From positions 358,976-422,975 of the forward strand of contig UCNG01000011.1 in the NCBI GenBank assembly GCA_900473915.1: 64,000 nucleotides of DNA, read 5' to 3'. This DNA is from Hyphomicrobiales bacterium (GTDB taxonomy: Bacteria; Pseudomonadota; Alphaproteobacteria; Rhizobiales; Rhizobiaceae). Shown here piece after piece: positions 54,827-63,754 of this stretch. A program made the position numbers and the translations under genes. Each line of letters starts with the position of its first letter. Within the stretch, counting starts at the first letter, position 1. Under the pieces are notes generated by a model that was not told the origin of the DNA, did not search any database, and worked only from the letters and a program-made list of their open reading frames with translations.

Positions 54827-55738
54827 ATGGGAGAGGTCAACTTGGCAGTCGGTCGACAATCCATGCCGCCGCTCAATGCGCTGGTTGTTTTCGACAGCGC
54901 CGCCCGGCTCGGAAGCTTCTCGCGCGCGGGGCTGGAGCTCGGCCTCACCCAGAGCGCCGTCAGTCGGCAAATAGGCAAGCTGGAAGCCTTCATTGGCTCA
55001 AAGCTGTTCAATCGGTTGCCGGTCGGCGTACAGTTGACCGCTATCGGCGAGAGCTATGCCTCTGAGGTGAGTCGGCTTCTGGGCGATCTGAGCGCGGTCA
55101 CAGACAGTCTCAGGGCATGGATCGGACCTCGACAGATTACAATCGCCTGCTCGCGCGGTATTGCCGACCAGTGGTTTCTGTCACGAATAGGCAGATTAAA
55201 GACGGAGATTCCCGGTATCGAGATCCGGTTACGCGTCACGGATGACGTTGCCCATCTGCGGCTGGACGAATTTGATCTCGCACTGTTCTACCGCAAGGAG
55301 CGCCCCATTGGCGTCAATCTGACCGTCCTCGGTCGGGAGGAAGTCGTACCGGTATCGGCTCCGGGCGCGCTCAACATCATGGAGCAGGAAGCGCCGCTCC
55401 TGCTCGCGATCGAAGACACGATGCGCGAATGGCAGGGCTGGCCGGAATGGTGGCATGATGCCAGACTGTCGCCGCCACCGGGCGCACTGGAATGGCGGCT
55501 CGGCGATTACGGGCTATGCGTTGCCGCCGCAACACAGGGCATTGGCATTACACTCGGCTGGACATGGCTTATCAAGGAACAGCTTGCAAGCGGAATACTG
55601 GTTCCGGTGCACAGTCATATGATGCGGTCGGACGCCTATTTCTACCTGATGCGGCCAGCCGACCGCCATCAGCGTAAAATTGTGAGGGAAGTGTCCGACT
55701 GGCTTATCGCCAGCAATGGACCAGATCCGATCACGTAA
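54827..55738 (+). CDS. LysR-family transcriptional regulator (GcvA-like)
   Basis: About 303 aa. The N-terminal LysR helix-turn-helix reads MPPLNALVVFDSAARLGSFSRAG then LGLTQSAVSRQIGKLE, and the substrate-binding domain (about 90-300) contains ITIACSRGIADQWFLSRIG. The start is uncertain: the ATG at 54827 has no ribosome-binding site, while a TTG at 54842 has GAGAGG 5 bases upstream and an ATG at 54863 starts at the domain. It is co-directional and downstream of the isatin-hydrolase-like gene; control of that gene is plausible but unproven. Confidence 0.86.
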   Translation: MGEVNLAVGRQSMPPLNALVVFDSAARLGSFSRAGLELGLTQSAVSRQIGKLEAFIGSKLFNRLPVGVQLTAIGESYASEVSRLLGDLSAVTDSLRAWIGPRQITIACSRGIADQWFLSRIGRLKTEIPGIEIRLRVTDDVAHLRLDEFDLALFYRKERPIGVNLTVLGREEVVPVSAPGALNIMEQEAPLLLAIEDTMREWQGWPEWWHDARLSPPPGALEWRLGDYGLCVAAATQGIGITLGWTWLIKEQLASGILVPVHSHMMRSDAYFYLMRPADRHQRKIVREVSDWLIASNGPDPIT

Positions 55739-55748
55739 AGATGATCGG
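55727..55748 (+). terminator. Hairpin at the LysR gene end
   Basis: CCGATCA and TGATCGG pair across 8 bases, overlapping the stop codon of the LysR gene, with a weak CTTT after it. It lies between convergent genes. Confidence 0.35.
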
Positions 55749-55762
55749 CTTTGCGGCAGGCG

Positions 55763-56029
55763 TTATTCTTGCGGAAGAGCCGCGCGGCGACGTGAAACCA
55801 TTCGGAAGCGGATATATCCGATCACGGTGATGATGAGCCATGCCACCTGCGAAATGAAGGAACCAAGGTTGAAGTTCCACGCCAGCGAATAGATCAGCGC
55901 GACTCCGCCCAGGACATTCAGCAACGGAATGACCGGATCGTCGACTGTAAAAATACGCAATTGAATCAGGGCGTAACCCAAAAGGTAGAAGAACGCGCCC
56001 ACCAGGCCGACAACATCCGGCAAACCCAT
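55763..56029 (-). CDS. Small membrane protein, CBU_0592-like
   Basis: 88 aa from the ATG at 56029, which has GGAG 6 bases upstream; a longer frame to 56047 starts at an ATG without a site. It has three hydrophobic segments (VVGLVGAFFYLLGYALIQL, PLLNVLGGVALIYSLAW and SFISQVAWLIITVIGYI) and a short basic tail. The pattern and length fit the uncharacterised CBU_0592-type integral membrane family. The function is unknown. It stands alone between the LysR gene and the dipeptide-type importer. Confidence 0.68.
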   Translation of the reverse strand: MGLPDVVGLVGAFFYLLGYALIQLRIFTVDDPVIPLLNVLGGVALIYSLAWNFNLGSFISQVAWLIITVIGYIRFRMVSRRRAALPQE

Positions 56030-56275
56030 TTTGATCTCCAGGATCATCCAAATCTGAAAAAGCAGCGATCACGTTCCTGAAAGAAAAGCGCCCTGCCGTC
56101 ACTGTTGGACGCTCCTTTATTCCTGTTCGCGCAAATGCCAAGACACCCATTTCGCATGGGGGTATGCGTAAAAGTCATGCCCATAATCCGGCCTCCGACC
56201 CTTGAAAATAAGGGCTCCAGTAAGCTACCCCACCCGCAAAACCTATAAGCCATGACTTAAACACAGGGGTACAGA

Positions 56276-57853
56276 ATGCCTGAGCAAAAAAGCCAGTTTC
56301 AATTGACGCGCCGCTCTTTCATGGCGGGCGCAGCCGGTATCGGTCTGATTGGTCTCAGCGGCATGAGCGGTCTGATCACCTCGCCCGCTGCCGCGGCAGG
56401 CGACGGCGCGCCCAAAAAAGGCGGAGTGCTTAAGCTCGGCATCGGCGGCGGTTCCACCACCGACAATTTCGACCCGCGTCTTTTGAAAGATTGGGTGCCG
56501 GTCAATCAGGCTTACATGCTGATGAACGGCCTTGTGGAAATCGACGCCAACAACCAGGCTGTGCCCGAGCTGTTCGAAAGTTGGGAACCCTCAGATGACG
56601 CCAAGGAATGGACCTTCAAGGTTCGCCAGGGCGTGACCTTCCACAACGGCAAGACGCTCGACGCTGATGACATCATCTACTCGATCAATTTGCATCGCGG
56701 AGAAACCACCTCTGGTGCCCGTTCGCTCGCATCGGAATTCACCGACGTCGCCAAGGTTGATGCTGGCACCGTCAAAATCACGCTCACGAGCGGCAATGCC
56801 GATTTGCCTTACATCCTGTCCGACTATCACTTCCTCGTGGTTCCGAAGGACTGGACGGATTTCAACAAGCCGGTCGGCACAGGGCCGTTCGTCTTCGAAC
56901 GTTTCCAGCCAGGTGTGCGCTCGCGATTCACGCGCAATGAGAGCTACTGGAAGCCGAACACGGGCTGGGTCGATGCGGTTGAGGTTATCGTCATCAACGA
57001 TGTTTCTGCTCGCACCAACGCAATGATGTCCGGTCAGGTTCATGCGATCAACCAGCTTGATTTCAAGACCGTCGATCTGCTGAAGCGCAACCCGAATCTC
57101 AACATCGTCCAGTCTTCCGGCGGCCAGCATTTCTCCTTCCTGATGGATTGCACGCAGGCGCCGTTTACTGACAACAATGTCCGTCTCGCCGTAAAGCACG
57201 CCATCGACCGCGAACAATTGCTCACGACCGCGCTTCGCGGATATGGGCGCGTCGGCAATGACAACCCGATCCCAAGTTCCGACCCGTTCTTCGACGCCGC
57301 GCTGCCGCAGCGTGCTTACGATCCGGAAAAGGCGAAGTTCTATTTGAAGCAGGCTGGTATGGATTCGCTAAAGATCCAGCTTTCGGCCTCGGACGCGGCT
57401 TTCACGGGTGCCGTCGATGCAGCAGCGATTTTCCGCACTGCCGCCGCCAAGTCGGGGATCGAAATCGACATCAAGCGCGAACCGGCGGACGGTTACTGGG
57501 ATAATGTCTGGATGAAGGCTCCGTTCTGCATGTCTTATCGCGGCGGTCGCCCGACTGCTGATCAGGCTCTTTCGGTCGCTTATGCCTCCAATGCCTCACA
57601 GAACGATACGCATTGGAAAAGCGCCGATTTCGACGCCAAGCTGCTTGAAGCCCGCGCGATGCTCGATCAGGCCAAACGCAAGGAAATTTATGCCGAATTG
57701 CAAGCCATGATCAGCAATGACGGTGGCGCGCTCATTCCGATGTTCGGTGATTATCTCGACGCCACCTCCAAGAAGCTCAAGGGCGTGACCACGCATCCGA
57801 TGTTCAATCTGATGGGTGCGCGCCTTGCCGAAAAAGTCTGGCTGGAAGCATAA
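56276..57853 (+). CDS. Dipeptide-type ABC importer binding protein (SBP family 5) with Tat-like signal
   Basis: 525 aa. The N-terminus has a twin-arginine motif (LTRRSFMAG, 10-18), a hydrophobic run and an AAAAG cleavage region near 41, suggesting export in folded form by the Tat system. The mature protein is a family 5 solute-binding protein (GVLKLGIGGG, ESWEPSDDAKEWTFKVRQG, VTFHNGKTLDADDI). It is the first gene of the importer operon with DppB, DppC, fused ATPase and S15 hydrolase. Likely ligands are peptides or peptide-like amides. Confidence 0.89.
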   Translation: MPEQKSQFQLTRRSFMAGAAGIGLIGLSGMSGLITSPAAAAGDGAPKKGGVLKLGIGGGSTTDNFDPRLLKDWVPVNQAYMLMNGLVEIDANNQAVPELFESWEPSDDAKEWTFKVRQGVTFHNGKTLDADDIIYSINLHRGETTSGARSLASEFTDVAKVDAGTVKITLTSGNADLPYILSDYHFLVVPKDWTDFNKPVGTGPFVFERFQPGVRSRFTRNESYWKPNTGWVDAVEVIVINDVSARTNAMMSGQVHAINQLDFKTVDLLKRNPNLNIVQSSGGQHFSFLMDCTQAPFTDNNVRLAVKHAIDREQLLTTALRGYGRVGNDNPIPSSDPFFDAALPQRAYDPEKAKFYLKQAGMDSLKIQLSASDAAFTGAVDAAAIFRTAAAKSGIEIDIKREPADGYWDNVWMKAPFCMSYRGGRPTADQALSVAYASNASQNDTHWKSADFDAKLLEARAMLDQAKRKEIYAELQAMISNDGGALIPMFGDYLDATSKKLKGVTTHPMFNLMGARLAEKVWLEA

Positions 57854-58801
57854 ATGTTTGTTCTAATTCTCAAGCGTGTGGGGCTCGGACTCCTCACGCT
57901 GTTCCTCGTGTCGGCGTTGATTTTCGCCGGCACGCAGATACTTCCCGGCGATGTGGCGTCAGCCATTCTCGGCCAGAATGCCACGCCCGAAGCGCTTGCC
58001 ATACTGCGCGAAAGTCTCGGCCTCAATCAACCGCTCCTTTCGCGCTATTTTTCCTGGCTCGCAGGTTTCGTAACCGGCGATCTTGGCATGTCGTTGGCCA
58101 ACCAGCAGCCCGTAGCGGATCTTTTATGGCCGCGCTTCTGGAATACGATGGCGCTCGCTGCCTTTGCAGCGGTTATCAGTGTTCCGATAGCAATCCTTCT
58201 GGGGCTTGTGACAGCAGTCAAACGCGGCGGCATTTTCGACCGCGCTATCAATATCGTGGCGCTGGCCTTCGTTTCGCTGCCCGAATATTTCCTCGGCCTT
58301 CTGCTGATCCTGTTCCTGTCCATCCGTTTCAACCTGCTGCCGAGCCTTGCCGACACTTATGAAGGCATGACGTTCCTTGAATGGATTCAGGCCACTGCCC
58401 TGCCCGCACTGACGCTGGTTCTGGTCACTGTTGCGCAGATGATGCGCATGACACGTACCGCCGTGTTGTCGGTTATGGATCAGGCTTACGTCGAAACTGC
58501 ATATCTCAAGGGGCTTCGCACGAAGCGTGTTGTAACCAAGCACGCATTGCCCAATGCGGCGGCGCCCATCGTAAACGTGGTGGCGTTCAACATCGCTTAC
58601 CTCATCACTGGCGTAGTGCTCGTGGAAGCCGTCTTCAACTATAACGGCCTCGGACGTTTTATGGTCGATGCGGTATCCAAGCGTGATCTCCCGCTCGTGC
58701 AGGCTGCGGCCCTCGTCTTCGGCGCAGCCTATGTCATTCTCAACATCATCGCCGATGTCGCTGCCATCGCGCTCAATCCGCGTTTGAGGCACCCCCGATA
58801 A
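57854..58801 (+). CDS. Dipeptide-type ABC importer permease, DppB family
   Basis: 315 aa, begins immediately after the binding-protein stop (no gap). N-terminal FVLILKRVGLGLLTLFLVS, ILPGDVASAILG and a permease core with six hydrophobic helices and an EAA-like loop (ETAYLKGLRTKRVV). It forms the channel with the DppC-type subunit. The AAGCATAA bases before the ATG give a weak site, so translation probably depends on coupling. Confidence 0.88.
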   Translation: MFVLILKRVGLGLLTLFLVSALIFAGTQILPGDVASAILGQNATPEALAILRESLGLNQPLLSRYFSWLAGFVTGDLGMSLANQQPVADLLWPRFWNTMALAAFAAVISVPIAILLGLVTAVKRGGIFDRAINIVALAFVSLPEYFLGLLLILFLSIRFNLLPSLADTYEGMTFLEWIQATALPALTLVLVTVAQMMRMTRTAVLSVMDQAYVETAYLKGLRTKRVVTKHALPNAAAPIVNVVAFNIAYLITGVVLVEAVFNYNGLGRFMVDAVSKRDLPLVQAAALVFGAAYVILNIIADVAAIALNPRLRHPR

Positions 58802-58805
58802 AGCC

Positions 58806-59624
58806 ATGAAGAAATCCATCCCCCTCACCGCATGGCTTGGCCTCGCCATCGTTGCCATCACCCTCCTTCTTTTCCTGTTCGGGCCATTGATCGCCCCTTA
58901 TGGGCAGGAGGAAATCGTCGGCGCGCCGTTCGATCCACCCTCGGCACAGTTCTGGTTCGGCCTCGATCAGAACGGACGCGACATGCTTTCGCGCCTGCTG
59001 TTCGGCGCGCAAATGTCCATCGGCGTTTCACTGGCCGCTTCCCTCCTGTCGTTCAGCATCGGCGTACCGCTTGGCTTCCTCGCCGCCATTTTCGGCGGCT
59101 GGGTAGATACTGTCCTGTCGCGCATCGTCGATACCGTCATGTGCATTCCCGTGCTCATTTCGGCTCTCGTCATCCTTCAGGCGCTCGGCTCCTCGCTGCC
59201 AGTGCTGATCGTCACCATCGCGCTGCTCGATTCCACCCGCGTGTTCCGTCTGGCGCGCATCGTGGCGCAGGGCGTCAATGTGCTGGAATATGCCGAAACC
59301 GCGCGCCTTCGCGGCGAAGGTCTAGGCTGGCTGATCTGGCGTGAGATCCTGCCGAATACGCTGCCGCCGCTGATCGCGGAGTTCGGCCTGCGTTTCTGCT
59401 TCACCTTCCTGTTTGTTGCGGGTCTGTCGTTTCTCGGCCTTGGCATCCAGCCGCCATTTGCGGACTGGGGCGGCATGGTGAAAGACAACCAGCAGGCAAT
59501 CCTCTACGGGCTTTACGCACCGCTGTTCCCGGCGGCGGCAATCGCCATTCTGACCGTTGGCGTCAACCTCGTCGTTGACTGGCTTCTGGCCGGACGCACC
59601 ACCACGCAGGGAGCTGATCGATGA
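58806..59624 (+). CDS. Dipeptide-type ABC importer permease, DppC family
   Basis: 272 aa, 4 bases after DppB. It has an N-terminal anchor, then FWFGLDQNGRDMLSRLLFGAQ, the DppC periplasmic-loop signature, and the permease core with GEGLGWLIWREILPNTLPPL as the EAA loop. The stop overlaps the ATPase start by 4 bases. Confidence 0.88.
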   Translation: MKKSIPLTAWLGLAIVAITLLLFLFGPLIAPYGQEEIVGAPFDPPSAQFWFGLDQNGRDMLSRLLFGAQMSIGVSLAASLLSFSIGVPLGFLAAIFGGWVDTVLSRIVDTVMCIPVLISALVILQALGSSLPVLIVTIALLDSTRVFRLARIVAQGVNVLEYAETARLRGEGLGWLIWREILPNTLPPLIAEFGLRFCFTFLFVAGLSFLGLGIQPPFADWGGMVKDNQQAILYGLYAPLFPAAAIAILTVGVNLVVDWLLAGRTTTQGADR

Positions 59625-61228
59625 GCAAGGATGTCGTTCTTTCCATCTCCGACCTCGTCGTCAAGGCACCCAATGGCGCAACGCTTGTCGATCATGTCGA
59701 TGTGACGCTGAAGCGTGGTGAAGTGCTAGGTCTCATTGGTGAATCCGGCGCAGGCAAGTCCACCATCGGTCTCGCCGCAATGGGCTATGGCCGTGGCGGT
59801 TGTAAAATCGCTGAAGGCACCGTCGTCGTCGACGATATTTCGCTGATGGACGGCACCCGCGAAACGCGTGAAAAAGCACGCGGTGCACGCATCGCCTACG
59901 TGGCGCAAAGTGCGGCAGCGTCGTTCAACCCGGCGCATCGCATTGGCGATCAGATCATGGAAGGCCCGCTTTATCACGGCCTCATGACCAAAGCCGAGGC
60001 CAAGGCATGGATGCTGGAACTGCTGCATACATTGCAGCTGCCGGACGCAGACACCTTTGGCGACCGCTATCCGCATCAGGTTTCCGGTGGCCAGTTGCAG
60101 CGCGCCATGGTCGCCATGGCCATGTCGTGCCGCCCGGATATTCTGGTGCTGGATGAGCCAACCACCGCCCTTGACGTGACCACCCAGATCGAAGTGCTGG
60201 CACTCCTGCGCAGCCTGATCCAGCGTTACAACACTGCTGCTCTTTACATCACGCACGACCTTGCAGTGGTGGCGCAAATCGCCGACCGCATCATGGTTCT
60301 GCGCCATGGCAAGATGGTCGAGCTTGGTTCGGCTGAAGAAATTCTCGAAGCGCCGAAGCAGGACTATACCCAGCGTCTGGTTTCCGAACGTGAAGCCAGC
60401 ATTTCGGGCGAACAGGCCGAGCACAAGACCGGCGAAACCCTGCTCGAAGTAAAGAACACAACCGCTTATTACGGCAAGAAACTCGTTTTGACCGATGTGA
60501 ACTGCCACATTCGACGCGGCGAAACGCTCGCCGTCGTCGGGGAATCCGGTTCTGGAAAGTCGACGCTTGCACGCGTAATTGCAGGCTTGCCGCCCCATTC
60601 AAGCGGTATTATCTCGCTTGCCGGGCAGCGGCTGGAAGCCAGTTACAAAAAACGTAGCCGCGAGGAACTGCGCCGCATTCAGCTCGTTTATCAGCTTCCC
60701 GACGTAGCACTGAATCCGCGCCAGACCGTGGGTGAAATCATCGGCCGTCCGATGAAATTCTATTTCGGCATGAATGAAGATCAGCGCGAGATCGAGGTCA
60801 AGCGCCTGCTGGAACTCATCGGCCTGCCAGCCGATTTCGCGGGTCGCCTTCCCGGCGCGCTCTCTGGCGGCCAGAAGCAGCGTGTGTGCATTGCGCGTGC
60901 GTTGGCGGCAAAGCCCGACCTCATCATCTGTGACGAAGTCACCTCCGCGCTCGATCCGCTCGTCGCGGAAGAAATTTTGAAGCTTCTGCGCAAGCTGCAG
61001 GACGAATTGCAGGTGTCCTATCTCTTCATCACCCACGATCTTGGCGTCGTACGTCGGCTCGCCGACCGCACCATGGTGATGCAGAAGGGCAAGGTGGTCG
61101 AAACCGGCACCACGAAGGCAATCTTCGAGCCGCCTTATGAGCCCTATACGCAGCAGCTCATCACATCCGTTCCGGAGCTGCGCCGCGACTGGCTGGACGA
61201 CATCCTCAAGGCACGCTCCGCCGTCTAG
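59621..61228 (+). CDS. Fused double ATPase of dipeptide-type ABC importer (DppD-DppF)
   Basis: 535 aa with two complete ABC domains in tandem. Domain 1 has Walker A GESGAGKST (40-48), signature VSGGQLQRAM and Walker [12 protein letters not shown]. Domain 2 has Walker [10 protein letters not shown] (near 307-315), signature LSGGQKQRVCIARAL and Walker B LIICDEVTSALD. Separate DppD and DppF polypeptides are more usual, and here one chain replaces both. The ATG overlaps the DppC stop by 4 bases. It energises peptide uptake on the cytoplasmic side. Confidence 0.9.
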   Translation: MSKDVVLSISDLVVKAPNGATLVDHVDVTLKRGEVLGLIGESGAGKSTIGLAAMGYGRGGCKIAEGTVVVDDISLMDGTRETREKARGARIAYVAQSAAASFNPAHRIGDQIMEGPLYHGLMTKAEAKAWMLELLHTLQLPDADTFGDRYPHQVSGGQLQRAMVAMAMSCRPDILVLDEPTTALDVTTQIEVLALLRSLIQRYNTAALYITHDLAVVAQIADRIMVLRHGKMVELGSAEEILEAPKQDYTQRLVSEREASISGEQAEHKTGETLLEVKNTTAYYGKKLVLTDVNCHIRRGETLAVVGESGSGKSTLARVIAGLPPHSSGIISLAGQRLEASYKKRSREELRRIQLVYQLPDVALNPRQTVGEIIGRPMKFYFGMNEDQREIEVKRLLELIGLPADFAGRLPGALSGGQKQRVCIARALAAKPDLIICDEVTSALDPLVAEEILKLLRKLQDELQVSYLFITHDLGVVRRLADRTMVMQKGKVVETGTTKAIFEPPYEPYTQQLITSVPELRRDWLDDILKARSAV

Positions 61229-61296
61229 CGCCAGTCGATCTATCGATGCGGCGCCAATGCCGCATCGAAATTCTTATTTTAAAAGTGGAACCGATC

Positions 61297-63303
61297 ATGA
61301 CCGTAAACGTCACCGAGCATTTGTGGATAACCTTGAAGGATGGCACCCGTCTCGGCGCGCGCCTATGGCTGCCTGAAGGCGCCGAGGAAAATCCCGTTCC
61401 CGCCGTGCTCGAATATATTCCATACCGCAAGCGCGATGGCACGCGTGGCCGCGACGAGCCGATGCATGGTTATTTTGCTGAAAACGGCTATGCCGCCATC
61501 CGTGTTGATATGCGTGGCACGGGCGAATCCGATGGCCATATGGCGGATGAATATATCCAACAGGAACAGGACGACGCGCTGGAAGTCATCGCCTGGATTG
61601 CAGCACAACCATGGTGCAGCGGCAATGTCGGCATGATGGGCAAGAGCTGGGGCGGTTTCAACGGCCTTCAGGTCGCCGCCTGCCGCCCGCCAGCATTGAA
61701 GGCGATCATCACCGCCTATTCGACCGATGACCGTTACCGTGACGACATCCACTACATGGGCGGCCTGCTGCTCAACGACAATTTGTGGTGGGGCACGATC
61801 ATGCTCGCCTATCAATCGCGCCCGCTTGACCCGGCGATCGTGGGTGCTGGTTGGCGTGATGCGTGGATTGAACGTCTGGAGCGTCTGCCGTTTTTCCCGG
61901 CGCTCTGGCTTGAACACCAGCATTACGACGAATACTGGAAGCACGGCTCGATCTGCGAAGACTGGTCCGCGATCCAATGCCCGGTTCTGGTCATTGGCGC
62001 ATGGGCAGACAGCTACACCAATGCTGTTCCGCGCCTGCTCGAAAATCTGCAAGTTCCCGCGCGCGGCATTATCGGCCCTTGGGGCCATGTCTATCCGCAG
62101 GACGGCCTCCCGGGCCCGGCAATCGGTTTCCTTCAGGAAGCAGTGCGCTGGTGGGATCAGTGGCTCAAGGGCGAAGAGACCGGCATCATGGACGAGCCGA
62201 AGCTTCGCGCCTATGTCTGCGACACTATCGAACCGACCGGCTCGCGCGACTTCACCAATGGCCGCTGGGTTGGCGAGAAGAACTGGCCATCAACCGAAAT
62301 CGCTCACAAGCCTTTCGCGCTTGGTGCTGACTTCACGCTGGGCCAGGCCGATGCAGCCAAGGGCGTGCTCTCTATCTCCTCGCCAAATAGCCACGGCAAA
62401 GCTGGCGGAGAATGGATGGCAACGGGCTGCCCAGGCGAGCACCCGACCGATCAACGCCTTGACGATGGGGGTTCGCTCAACTTCGATACGGCTGTCCTGA
62501 CCGAAGATCTCGACATTCTGGGCGCACCAGTTGCACGTCTGACATTCACCGTCGATCAGCCGGTTGCACAGATTTCGCTGCGTCTGAGCGATATTCTGCC
62601 GGATGGCCCCATCACCCGCGTCAGCCATCAGGTCTTCAACCTCAACCACATCAATGGCCATGACAAGCCGGAAATGCTGGTTTCGGATAAGGCTTACGAA
62701 ATCACAATCAAACTGAACGACAGCGGCTATAGCTTCAAGAAGGGCCATCGCATCCGTCTTTCGGTTGCCACCGGCTACTGGCCGATGGTCTGGCCATCGC
62801 CAAAGCGCGTCACTCTGACACTGGACACCGCTTCGTCCGTACTCGACCTGCCGGTTCGCCCAGTGTCTGCCGACGACGCAAAAATTGCGTTCCAGAAGCC
62901 AGCACACGGCCCTGCAACGCCAATCACCCAGCTCGATCCGGGCAGTGTGCGCCGCTGGACTGAACAAGATCACGTCACCGGCGAAACGCTTTATGTGACG
63001 GAAGGCATCGGTGGTCTGTTCGGCGAAGGCGTTCTGCGTTTTGACGATATCGGCACGCAGTTGAGTCACAGCCTCAAGCGTGAACTGCGTATCAACGACA
63101 ATGATCCGTTGTCGGCATCCTATGTGCTGACGCAGGCCTATCAGATGGGGCGCGAAGGCTGGATGATCGATATCGACAGCACCACCAAGATGCATTCGGA
63201 CGCCGAAAACTTCTATATTTCCGGTGTTCTGAGGGCAAAGGAAAATGGTGAAATCGTCACAACACGCGAATGGAACCAGACCATTCCACGCGATCATATA
63301 TAA
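61297..63303 (+). CDS. CocE/NonD-family hydrolase (S15 X-Pro dipeptidyl-peptidase fold)
   Basis: 668 aa from the ATG at 61297 (GTGGAA upstream; the frame opens at 61246 without a site). The alpha/beta-hydrolase domain has Ser117 in MGKSWGGFNG, an Asp in IGAWADSYTN and the His in GPWGHVYP, completing the triad. A C-terminal jelly-roll (PepX_C: DILGAPVARLTFTVDQPVAQISLRL region, then FKKGHRIRLSVATGYWPM) is typical of cocaine-esterase/X-Pro peptidase enzymes. There is no signal peptide. It lies 68 bases after the importer ATPase, so it probably cleaves an ester, amide or Xaa-Pro peptide after import. Confidence 0.86.
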   Translation: MTVNVTEHLWITLKDGTRLGARLWLPEGAEENPVPAVLEYIPYRKRDGTRGRDEPMHGYFAENGYAAIRVDMRGTGESDGHMADEYIQQEQDDALEVIAWIAAQPWCSGNVGMMGKSWGGFNGLQVAACRPPALKAIITAYSTDDRYRDDIHYMGGLLLNDNLWWGTIMLAYQSRPLDPAIVGAGWRDAWIERLERLPFFPALWLEHQHYDEYWKHGSICEDWSAIQCPVLVIGAWADSYTNAVPRLLENLQVPARGIIGPWGHVYPQDGLPGPAIGFLQEAVRWWDQWLKGEETGIMDEPKLRAYVCDTIEPTGSRDFTNGRWVGEKNWPSTEIAHKPFALGADFTLGQADAAKGVLSISSPNSHGKAGGEWMATGCPGEHPTDQRLDDGGSLNFDTAVLTEDLDILGAPVARLTFTVDQPVAQISLRLSDILPDGPITRVSHQVFNLNHINGHDKPEMLVSDKAYEITIKLNDSGYSFKKGHRIRLSVATGYWPMVWPSPKRVTLTLDTASSVLDLPVRPVSADDAKIAFQKPAHGPATPITQLDPGSVRRWTEQDHVTGETLYVTEGIGGLFGEGVLRFDDIGTQLSHSLKRELRINDNDPLSASYVLTQAYQMGREGWMIDIDSTTKMHSDAENFYISGVLRAKENGEIVTTREWNQTIPRDHI

Positions 63304-63754
63304 ATAGTCACGCATGCGTCGATCCGTTTTACCGGATTGACGCTACCGAACAGCCGTAGCTGATATTCAGACGAAACACATGGCAAAACCGGATTTTGCC
63401 ATGTGTCACGATAAGTGTCGCCCATACGACAGAGCCGTCCTATTGTCGCTCCCGGCCTTCGTCGGGTTGTTTGCGTCTTCCTGCAGACTTTTCATGATTG
63501 GTTGACCACCGGAATTTTATATTCTTCAGTCTGCGCGATGGTCGCAGCATTTCGTTTCCTTCTAAATAAATATTAAAAACTAACTGGTTGGTAATAACGG
63601 CCAAAAACGTTTGGGATTCTTTCCTGAATGCGTTAGCGTTTCCTCAGTTCCGTGGGAGGACGGCATGAATGTAGCGGGGAAGTAATCTGCAAGAACTTCC
63701 CGCTTAGTTGTCGTGTTTGCACCATGGCAAGATTTATTGGAGTGAGGAGGCAAT
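63304..63754. other. Intergenic region, importer operon end to TAXI gene
   Basis: About 450 bases. It contains a strong hairpin (63376-63406), then an AT-rich segment around 63550-63600 likely to include the promoter of the TAXI gene. No gene seen; the 95-codon minus-strand frame at 63580-63867 is antisense to the TAXI gene. Confidence 0.4.
63376..63406 (+). terminator. Hairpin, probable terminator of the dipeptide-type operon
   Basis: ACACATGGCAAAA and TTTTGCCATGTGT form a perfect 13-base stem with the 5-base loop CCGGA, 72 bases after the hydrolase stop. No T-run follows, so it may instead stabilise the message 3' end. Confidence 0.5.
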
